From contig JAZPZL010000214.1 in assembly GCA_045544655.1 (NCBI GenBank), positions 1 through 11,451 on the forward strand: DNA of 11,451 nt. Direction: 5' to 3'. Below, one piece after another: positions 6,835 to 11,451 of this stretch. This stretch comes from RGIG5579 sp045544655. GTDB taxonomy: Bacteria; Bacillota; Clostridia; Oscillospirales; SIG627. The notes under the pieces were generated by a model. The model was not told where the DNA came from. It saw nothing but the letters and a program-made list of their open reading frames with translations, and did no database searches. Both the position numbers and the translations under genes were made by a program. The stretch's first letter is position 1; the number at the start of each line of letters is the position of its first letter.

Positions 6835-8088
6835 TCAGTCACGGGTAGCCATGGAGTGAACTCCAAAATAGAACAAAAGGAAATATACTGCAGCATTTGC
6901 GGCAGAAAAGAGCAAAGAGAGTCTTACCACGTACATAAAGTTGCCCTTTCCGAACAAGAAGCAGATCAAAGCGATAAAGAGAACTGCGGCGTGAACGGCA
7001 ATCAAACGGGTGTTAAATTTGCTCAAGGATGCAACTGCAGGTACAGAAACAAATCCTTTTTCCTTGATACTCTGCCCAATGGGCCGAAGCGCGTTGATCA
7101 AAACGAGGCCTGCAAGAACCATAAAGACCACCATAGTAATTAAGGTGATGAAATTCAACTGGAAGGAGGAGGACAGCATTGCAGTCAAGAGGATCGCACC
7201 ATCCGCTACGAATGCAAAGGTTGCAAATACACCGGCTTTTTTGCCGACAAAGAAGAAGGCGGCAACAAAGCAAAGAAGAAGCACGGTGATTACTGCGTAG
7301 ATTGCGGTGAGCAGACCATTTCCGAGGGAAGGCTCAAGCTCTGTAACGTTTACTACTTTGATTGCTTCGGGAAGGGGACCGGTCTTAATGAAAGATGCAA
7401 TTGCAGCAGCATTCTCATAGTCATACTGGCCGAAGGTAAAGGTCTCTTTTACGCTGCTGTCGGTAAGATTCGCGTAAGCTGCCATCTGACCGTCAAGCAT
7501 CAGGTAAAAATAAGAACCGGAAACTGCATAGCTTGCGGTATTTGCATAGAATTCCTCGGAGCCCTTCTTGGTGAATTCAATGGAAACGGAATATCCACCC
7601 TGAGCATTTGCAACGACGCTTGCATCCTTTACGTAGCTTTCATCACAAAGAACCTTGGTCATATCGGATCCTACGAAGGACCAGTCACCAATGGAACCAA
7701 AGGATTGGATTACACTGTCAATGTAGGTCTTTTGTGCAAAGTCAACGCGGATCTTGCCATCTTCAACTGTGGCTTTTGCATCAGAGAAACCGCGACCTTG
7801 GAAACGCTCTTCCAGAATTTTTGCGCCTTTTTCAAGATTCTCTGCGGTATTGATCTTCTCATCATCGGAATCATACGTGAGATAAACTGCACTACCGCCG
7901 CCAAACTGCATATTGGTGAGGACGGAATTTTCATCAAATACGGAGGGGACCAAGGTTGTCCAATCAGAAGTCCACTCTTTGCTGTCTTTGTTGTAACCGA
8001 AATTGTTGAAGCGAACTCCCAAAAGAGGTACTGCAACGATTGCAACAAAGAGCAATGCAATGCAAACGAATTTTAAAGTCTTTTTCAT
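6835..8088 (-). CDS. Divergent SecD-like membrane protein (protein translocase accessory subunit)
   Basis: SecD, with SecF, uses the proton gradient to help pull proteins through SecYEG. This 417-residue protein has the SecD layout: one N-terminal membrane segment (about 5-25), a large extracytoplasmic domain (about 26-257) with MQFGGGSAVYLTYD resembling the SecD GLDLRGG region, an ILEERFQGRG segment, a SecD-like VSIEFTKKGSEEF (168-180) and FIKTGPLPEAIKV (233-245) ending EPSLG. About five more membrane segments follow (258-282, 285-306, 310-334, 360-380, 386-410). The highly conserved VDANVLIFER motif of the fourth segment aligns with LAGLVLINAL (325-334), so the proton-relay Asp is Ala here. 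There is no secF next to it. Upstream AAAGG and a strong promoter support the start. It might be a paralogue rather than the working SecD. Confidence 0.75.
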   Translation of the reverse strand: MKKTLKFVCIALLFVAIVAVPLLGVRFNNFGYNKDSKEWTSDWTTLVPSVFDENSVLTNMQFGGGSAVYLTYDSDDEKINTAENLEKGAKILEERFQGRGFSDAKATVEDGKIRVDFAQKTYIDSVIQSFGSIGDWSFVGSDMTKVLCDESYVKDASVVANAQGGYSVSIEFTKKGSEEFYANTASYAVSGSYFYLMLDGQMAAYANLTDSSVKETFTFGQYDYENAAAIASFIKTGPLPEAIKVVNVTELEPSLGNGLLTAIYAVITVLLLCFVAAFFFVGKKAGVFATFAFVADGAILLTAMLSSSFQLNFITLITMVVFMVLAGLVLINALRPIGQSIKEKGFVSVPAVASLSKFNTRLIAVHAAVLFIALICFLFGKGNFMYVVRLSLLFSAANAAVYFLLFYFGVHSMATRD

Positions 8089-8129
8089 TTTATTATACCT
8101 TTCTGAAGCCTTGCGGCAAATATAAACAT

Positions 8130-8158
8130 ATTATAGAAGAAAAATGCAAATTCGTCAA
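8130..8158 (-). promoter_or_regulatory. Promoter of the secD-like gene
   Basis: Minus-strand -35 TTGACG (8153-8158) and -10 TATAAT (8130-8135) with a 17-bp spacer. The start would be near 8123, giving a leader of about 35 nt. The -35 begins only 3 bp after the aminotransferase stop codon, and no terminator lies between the two genes, so both own-promoter and read-through transcription are likely. Confidence 0.8.
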
Positions 8159-8160
8159 GG

Positions 8161-9441
8161 TCAATTGTTCAAAAGTTTTTCCAAAGCCGCTATTTTTGCA
8201 CAAATAACAACGTATTTTGCGATAATTGTAATATCGTCGATCTTTACGTTACTGGGTGCTATGCGAAGATTTTTATCATCCGGGTCTTTGCCGTAGGGAA
8301 AGGTTGCTCCTGCTCCAGTCAGAGTAACACCGATTTGGGATGCAAGTTCCCAGGTTCTCTTGGCGCAGCCGGACATAACGTCAAGGCTGATGAAGTAACC
8401 TCCGCGAGGAGAATGCCAGGTAGCAAAGCCTGTATCACCAAAATCTTCGGTAAACGTTTTCAGTACGGCTTCAAATTTCGGTCTGAGAATGGCGGCGTGC
8501 TTTTTCATAATTTCATAAACGCCGTTTTCATCTTTGAAAAATTTTACGTGGCGGAGCTGGTTGACCTTATCGTATCCAAGACCTTCCAAAGCCAGCATAG
8601 AGGTGAGCCAGGAAATGTTCTTTTCAGAAGAAGCAATGAAGCATACACCGCCGCCTGCAAGCGTTACCTTGGAGGTGGACAAAAATTCGAAGACCATATC
8701 CTCATTGCCGAATTTCTTCGCTTCATCGTGGATATTCAAAAGCTCGTCGTGTTCGTCGTAAAGATCGTGGATCAAGTATGCATTATCCCAAAAGATCTTG
8801 AAATCCTTCGCTTTGGGAGTCAGCTTAGCAAATCTACGTACCGTTTCATCACTGAAGGTGATGCCGGTGGGATTGGAGTACTTGGGTACGCACCAGATTC
8901 CTTTGATCGTTTCGTCCTCCGATACAAGTTTTTCAATCATATCCATATCGGGACCGGTGGAAAGCATGGGAATCGTGATCATTTCAATTCCGAGGTGCTG
9001 GCAAATGGAAAAGTGTCTGTCATACCCGGGGGCAGGGCAAAGAAAGCGAATTTTATCGTACTTTCCCCAGGGCTTTTCAGACTCTGAAAAACCGATTGCC
9101 ATCGCATCAACGATAATGTTGTACATCATATTGAGGGAAGAATTACCGCCCGTAAAGATCTCGCTGATCTTTACGCCCATAATTTTTGCAAATATTTCCT
9201 TCAATTCAGGGATACCCGTGGGGAGACCGTAATTTCTTACGTCGAATCCGGATTCGTTTTTACAATCCGCAGAGTCCTTCAAAATAGTCAAAAGATCCAG
9301 AGAAAGATCAAGCTGACCGATCTCAGGCTTTCCTCTGGACATATCAAGAGAAAGATTCATCGCTTTGATTTCGTTCCATCTTGCCAAAAGGCTTTCGTAT
9401 TCTTTTTTCAAATTTTCTTTAGAGGATGAAAGGTAGTTCAT
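8161..9441 (-). CDS. PLP-dependent class I aminotransferase, aspartate aminotransferase type (PF12897-like)
   Basis: This 426-residue cytoplasmic enzyme is a fold-type I PLP transaminase. By resemblance to the PF12897 subgroup of bacterial aspartate aminotransferases it probably moves the amino group between aspartate and 2-oxoglutarate. Visible are the subgroup's N-terminal LDMSRGKPE (32-40), NYGLPTGIPEL (70-80) and FTGGNSSLNMM (96-106, cofactor phosphate loop), PKYSNPTG (186-193, with Asn190), FWDNAY (217-222, Asp219 and Tyr222 binding the PLP ring), FLSTSKVTLAGGG (253-265, Lys258 the Schiff-base lysine) and NLRIAPS (391-397, Arg393 for the substrate carboxylate). All catalytic residues are present and the length is normal for the subgroup. 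The ATG has AAAGTGAG upstream. It is transcribed from its own promoter just after the tRNA-Ser terminator. Substrate preference is inferred from family alone. Confidence 0.9.
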   Translation of the reverse strand: MNYLSSSKENLKKEYESLLARWNEIKAMNLSLDMSRGKPEIGQLDLSLDLLTILKDSADCKNESGFDVRNYGLPTGIPELKEIFAKIMGVKISEIFTGGNSSLNMMYNIIVDAMAIGFSESEKPWGKYDKIRFLCPAPGYDRHFSICQHLGIEMITIPMLSTGPDMDMIEKLVSEDETIKGIWCVPKYSNPTGITFSDETVRRFAKLTPKAKDFKIFWDNAYLIHDLYDEHDELLNIHDEAKKFGNEDMVFEFLSTSKVTLAGGGVCFIASSEKNISWLTSMLALEGLGYDKVNQLRHVKFFKDENGVYEIMKKHAAILRPKFEAVLKTFTEDFGDTGFATWHSPRGGYFISLDVMSGCAKRTWELASQIGVTLTGAGATFPYGKDPDDKNLRIAPSNVKIDDITIIAKYVVICAKIAALEKLLNN

Positions 9442-9456
9442 TTTTTCTCACTTTCT

Positions 9457-9474
9457 GAAACGTATGACCGTTTC
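9457..9474 (-). promoter_or_regulatory. Small inverted repeat in the aminotransferase leader
   Basis: GAAACG (9457-9462) and CGTTTC (9469-9474) are perfect 6-bp arms around a 6-nt loop within the 5' untranslated region, just before the ribosome binding site. It could be a small RNA hairpin or a protein-binding site. There is no T run, so it is not a terminator. Its function is unknown and it may be chance. Confidence 0.35.
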
Positions 9475-9491
9475 CAAGATAATACCTGAAT

Positions 9492-9520
9492 ATTATAATA
9501 TATTTCAGGAATTATTTCAA
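9492..9520 (-). promoter_or_regulatory. Promoter of the aminotransferase gene, with a palindrome over the -10 box
   Basis: Minus-strand -35 TTGAAA (9515-9520) and perfect -10 TATAAT (9492-9497) are 17 bp apart. The -10 lies inside an imperfect palindrome, CCTGAA (9485-9490) to TTCAGG (9504-9509), of the size of a dimeric repressor operator. The promoter lies immediately after the tRNA-Ser terminator (9530-9563). Confidence 0.8.
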
Positions 9521-9529
9521 GTACTAAAT

Positions 9530-9563
9530 AAAAAAACTCCGATGCGAATGCATCGGAGTTTTT
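9530..9563 (-). terminator. Rho-independent terminator after tRNA-Ser
   Basis: A perfect stem of 11 bp (AACTCCGATGC, 9535-9545, with GCATCGGAGTT, 9550-9560) and a tetranucleotide loop is followed on the minus strand by a run of seven T (9536-9530). It starts immediately after the tRNA CCA end. Confidence 0.93.
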
Positions 9564-9654
9564 GGCGGAAAGACAGGGATTCGAACCCTGGAGTGGGTAT
9601 TAGCCACTACACGATTTCCAGTCGTGCGCCTTAGGCCAGCTCAGCCATCTTTCC
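9563..9654 (-). tRNA. tRNA-Ser (anticodon GGA)
   Basis: This is a 92-nt class II tRNA on the minus strand. The acceptor stem GGAAAGA (9654-9648) pairs with TCTTTCC, followed by discriminator G and an encoded CCA (9565-9563). The anticodon stem CACGA/TCGTG encloses the loop CTGGAAA, so the anticodon is GGA (9619-9617), reading UCC and UCU. The long variable arm (AGTGG/CCACT) is the serine type and the T arm is CAGGG-TTCGAAT-CCCTG. It has its own promoter and terminator and is the only RNA gene seen here. Confidence 0.97.
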
Positions 9655-9680
9655 AGATCAGCTCCCTCGGAACGAATGAT

Positions 9681-9709
9681 AGTATAGCACACCGTTTTTA
9701 TAAAATCAA
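9681..9709 (-). promoter_or_regulatory. Extended -10 promoter of tRNA-Ser
   Basis: Minus-strand -35 TTGATT (9704-9709) and -10 TATACT (9681-9686) are 17 bp apart, with TG one base before the -10 (TGCTATACT), the extended -10 form. The start would be near 9674, about 20 nt before the mature tRNA 5' end. Confidence 0.75.
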
Positions 9710-9801
9710 GTCTTTTTTCAAATTTTTTGAAATATTTTTATAGTTTTGAAGGATATCAAAACACGTAAAGTCTGGGTATGCTGATCGGGGAGCTGAAACA
9801 A

Positions 9802-10143
9802 TTAAGAATCTTCTTCCTCGGAGTTAGCAGGGATCTCAACGGCTCTGACAGCCCATTTGAAAATCTTCAGCTTATTCTTATCGGAACCGGTTTCGATGGT
9901 AACGATATCATCCTTGATCTTAATGACTCTTCCGAGAATACCGCCGGTAGTGGAAATCTCGTCACCGATCTGCAAGTTGTCTCTCATATTGGCAGTCTCT
10001 TTTTCCTGCTTTTTTTGAGGGCGATAGATCATAAAGTAGAAAATCGCAATAAAAGCTACCAGCATGATAATGGTGGAAATACCGCCGCCGGCAACTCCGG
10101 CACCGTTTGTTGCAGCTTCTGCAAATAAAATGTTTGTAAGCAT
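9802..10143 (-). CDS. yajC: Preprotein translocase subunit YajC
   Basis: YajC is a small single-span membrane protein that joins SecD and SecF as an accessory of the SecYEG translocon. The 113 residues show the family order: a short N terminus, a membrane segment at about 22-40 (ISTIIMLVAFIAIFYFMIY), the hallmark RPQKKQEKE (41-49) at its cytoplasmic end, then the conserved soluble part NLQIGDEISTTGGILGRV (56-73), DDIVTIETG and DKNKLKI. The C terminus is acidic (NSEEEDS). The ATG has AGAGGTG about 6 nt upstream and a promoter with a perfect -10. Downstream on the same strand come tRNA-Ser, an aminotransferase and a SecD-like gene, rather than secD and secF directly. No clear terminator follows it. 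Confidence 0.95.
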   Translation of the reverse strand: MLTNILFAEAATNGAGVAGGGISTIIMLVAFIAIFYFMIYRPQKKQEKETANMRDNLQIGDEISTTGGILGRVIKIKDDIVTIETGSDKNKLKIFKWAVRAVEIPANSEEEDS

Positions 10144-10172
10144 AATGCACCTCTTTCAAAATTAATACTGTT

Positions 10173-10201
10173 ATTATATACTAATTCTCGGTAAAATTCA
10201 A
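10173..10201 (-). promoter_or_regulatory. yajC promoter
   Basis: Minus-strand -35 TTGAAT (10196-10201) and -10 TATAAT (10173-10178) are 17 bp apart; the start would be near 10166. It is divergent from the ruvX promoter, with the two -35 boxes 23 bp apart. Confidence 0.8.
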
Positions 10202-10224
10202 TCCCTAAATTCATTTTAATTGTA

Positions 10225-10253
10225 TTGCTTTTGTAAACCGTTTGTGATATGAT
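10225..10253 (+). promoter_or_regulatory. ruvX promoter (extended -10)
   Basis: Plus-strand -35 TTGCTT (10225-10230) and -10 TATGAT (10248-10253) are 17 bp apart and the -10 is preceded by TGA, giving an extended -10 (TGATATGAT). The start would be near 10260, about 17 nt before the chosen ATG at 10277. Confidence 0.7.
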
Positions 10254-10276
10254 GTTAAAAAATGTTTGAGGTGTTT

Positions 10277-10690
10277 ATGGTAATTCTTGGAATTGACTTT
10301 GGCGACAAGAGAATGGGCGTTGCAATTTGCGACCGTGATGAAAGGATGGCTGTCAGCGTTTCTACCGTTCAGGTAAAAGGTGCCAAGGATGCTGCGACCA
10401 AGGCTTCCGCTTTGGTTCGTGAGCGTGGCGCAGAAAAGATCGTTGTCGGAATGCCGGAGCGTGCAGGAGGCTTCAGAGGGGAGCGCTGTGAGAAAACGGA
10501 GTTCTTTCTCTCCTTTCTGCGGGAGCTTGTCGATATTCCCGTAGTAACTCAGGACGAAAGGTACACAACCGTACAAGCCCATACGATGCTTTTTGAAACG
10601 GGTCTGGACAATCGCAGTCACGTGAATTGCGTAGATGCCCTTTCAGCTCAGCTGATTCTTCAGGCGTATTTGGATGCAAATAAAAAATGA
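10277..10690 (+). CDS. ruvX: RuvX/YqgF, putative Holliday junction resolvase and 16S rRNA pre-5'-end nuclease
   Basis: YqgF proteins have an RNase H fold and act as nucleases; in E. coli YqgF has been shown to process the 5' end of pre-16S rRNA, and a Holliday junction resolvase role has been proposed. The 137-residue protein has ILGIDFGDKRMGVAI (3-17, catalytic Asp7), IVVGMPERAGG (55-65, the position of the usual GLPLNMDG loop), TQDERYTTVQA (91-101, Asp93) and CVDALSAQLILQAYLD (118-133, Asp120), so the acidic catalytic set is complete. I chose the ATG at 10277 because GAGGTG lies 3 nt before it; the ATG at 10262 would add five residues and has no such site. The stop TGA (10688-10690) lies within a terminator stem. 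It is divergent from yajC and convergent with the ceramidase-like gene. Confidence 0.93.
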   Translation: MVILGIDFGDKRMGVAICDRDERMAVSVSTVQVKGAKDAATKASALVRERGAEKIVVGMPERAGGFRGERCEKTEFFLSFLRELVDIPVVTQDERYTTVQAHTMLFETGLDNRSHVNCVDALSAQLILQAYLDANKK

Positions 10691-10711
10691 GAGGATTTCC
10701 TCTCATTTTTT
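10682..10711. terminator. Bidirectional terminator shared by ruvX and the convergent ceramidase-like gene
   Basis: The stem TGAGAGG (10688-10694) with CCTCTCA (10699-10705) around an ATTT loop is flanked by A6 on the left and T6 on the right, so it works for either strand. The ruvX stop codon is the first three bases of the stem. The convergent gene stops at 10727. Confidence 0.9.
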
Positions 10712-10726
10712 ATTGGATTCGATTTT

Positions 10727-11451
10727 TTATTCTTCCGAAATCAATTCCATATCTCCGATCAGCTCCAGTGCTCCTTCGATCAGCTTTTCGGCAACGTCGT
10801 GAGCAAAGGGAGAGATGGATCTTTCATAACCTTTTTCAGCAAAGGCGGCAGCAGTTGGGAAGTAGCCTTGCTTTCCGTTGGTAATGCAGGAGCAAATCGT
10901 CATTGGCATTTTGCTTCCTTCCTTCACCTTGAGTCCGATCTCTGTGAAGGGCTCTCCCTGAAATCCGATAAAGGCAATGTTGCCGAGCTGGATTGCTGAA
11001 ACACGCAGATAAAATTTATCAGGTCCGTTCAGAAGCTTTACGATCCGTTGTGCATCGGGAACACTAAGCTTAAATTGCTTGAAGATCGGATTCTTGTTAT
11101 CCTGCAGCTCGACGTACAATCGGTGAATCTCCTGAGCCTCGGGAACGTCTGCGGGATCAAAGGGATTTATACCAACCTCCACGATCTTTTTGGAAAAACC
11201 AATTTTGTTATGGGGTACGCTTTCGGCATCGTCGTAGATCTTCAGCGTTTCTCCAGCAAGAATGCGCGCCATCTGCCTGGAACGATCCAGCTTCAAAAGC
11301 GCTTCGCCCTTCTGAAGGAAACGATTCACGTGGTTAGAATCGCCTTGGGCACCGATGATCATCATTACTTCCGCATTTCCACCGAGCGCACCTCTGATGT
11401 AATCTCGGGTAAAGCCGGGCCAATCGGCGCAGAATTTCGTTCCTCCGATCA
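10727..11451 (-). CDS. Neutral/alkaline ceramidase-like protein, C-terminal part (N terminus beyond the window)
   Basis: This reading frame is open through the right edge, so the start lies outside. The visible 241 residues begin GGTKFCADWPGFTRDYIRGA (11444-11385), continue GNAEVMMIIGAQGDSNHVN, and end GEPFTEIGLKVKEG, CSCITNGKQGYFPTAAAFAE and SPFAHDVAEKLIEGALEL. This pattern (ADWPG, GAQGD, GEPFTEIG, TNG-GYFPT, SPFAP-like) is typical of gut Firmicutes proteins related to the neutral ceramidase N-terminal domain (PF04734). The enzymatic substrate of these bacterial relatives is mostly untested; sphingolipid or another lipid amide hydrolysis is an inference. An internal ATG at 11365 is not the start, because conserved sequence lies before it. 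It ends convergently against ruvX at the shared terminator. No signal peptide can be judged. Confidence 0.75.
   Translation of the reverse strand, partial: IGGTKFCADWPGFTRDYIRGALGGNAEVMMIIGAQGDSNHVNRFLQKGEALLKLDRSRQMARILAGETLKIYDDAESVPHNKIGFSKKIVEVGINPFDPADVPEAQEIHRLYVELQDNKNPIFKQFKLSVPDAQRIVKLLNGPDKFYLRVSAIQLGNIAFIGFQGEPFTEIGLKVKEGSKMPMTICSCITNGKQGYFPTAAAFAEKGYERSISPFAHDVAEKLIEGALELIGDMELISEE

Noticed and set aside
8335..9087. A 250-codon plus-strand open frame opposite the aminotransferase
   Set aside because: It is antisense to a fully conserved aminotransferase, has no ribosome binding site or recognisable motif, and arises from codon bias of the real gene.
9530..9700. tRNA-Ser as an integration site of a mobile element
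   Set aside because: No integrase, phage gene or repeated copy of the tRNA 3' end is in the window; the flanks are a normal terminator and promoter.
9716..9732. AT-only inverted repeat TTTCAAA-TTT-TTTGAAA as a yajC terminator
   Set aside because: The stem has one G-C pair per arm and no T run follows on the minus strand; such repeats are common by chance in AT-rich spacers.
9656..9786. GATCAGC (9656-9662) and GCTGATC (9780-9786) inverted pair around the tRNA promoter region
   Set aside because: Seven-base arms about 120 bp apart are expected by chance and flank nothing mobile.

Overview
This is an ordinary-looking chromosomal segment of a low-to-moderate GC Gram-positive bacterium, most likely a Clostridia member of the gut type. 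The signs are strong GAGG-type ribosome binding sites before nearly every gene, sigma-A-type promoters with 17-bp spacers, a PcrA-type helicase with a C-terminal RNA-polymerase-binding domain, a standalone YajC, an AraC regulator and a YpsA-like SLOG protein. Seven of the nine protein genes seen complete or nearly so (and the partial one at the right edge) are on the minus strand. There is no CRISPR array, insertion sequence, phage gene or integration site that I can see, and no intergenic stretch exceeds 300 bases.

Left block (38-2609, minus): a perfect-consensus promoter (TTGACA-17-TATAAT) drives an AraC-family regulator, then maf (nucleotide pyrophosphatase), then an M20 amidohydrolase. 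The genes are 10 bp apart and then overlap by 4 bp (ATGA), so this is a tight three-gene operon. The amidohydrolase ends early, close to the window edge, and may carry a frameshift.

Second block (2623-6208, minus): pcrA/uvrD, followed by a PRK06851-like P-loop ATPase. A long hairpin with a U6 tract sits between them, and its 3' arm holds the ATPase ribosome binding site. The pcrA promoter diverges from the promoter of a plus-strand SLOG gene (6277-6786), which ends in a bidirectional terminator shared with the next convergent gene.

Third block (6835-10201, minus): yajC, tRNA-Ser(GGA), a class I aspartate-type aminotransferase and a divergent SecD-like membrane protein, each with its own recognisable promoter. 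YajC and SecD normally work together on the Sec translocon. Here they lie close to each other but are separated by a tRNA and a metabolic gene, there is no SecF in the window, and the SecD-like protein lacks the usual proton-relay aspartate.

Right block (10225-11451): plus-strand ruvX (yqgF), whose stop codon lies inside a terminator shared with a convergent minus-strand gene. That gene encodes the C-terminal part of a ceramidase-like protein and runs off the right edge.

I did not find a convincing new multi-gene system. The points most worth a second look are the pcrA/ATPase hairpin, the half-dead duplicated ATPase, the SecD-like protein without a proton relay, and the possible frameshift in the amidohydrolase.
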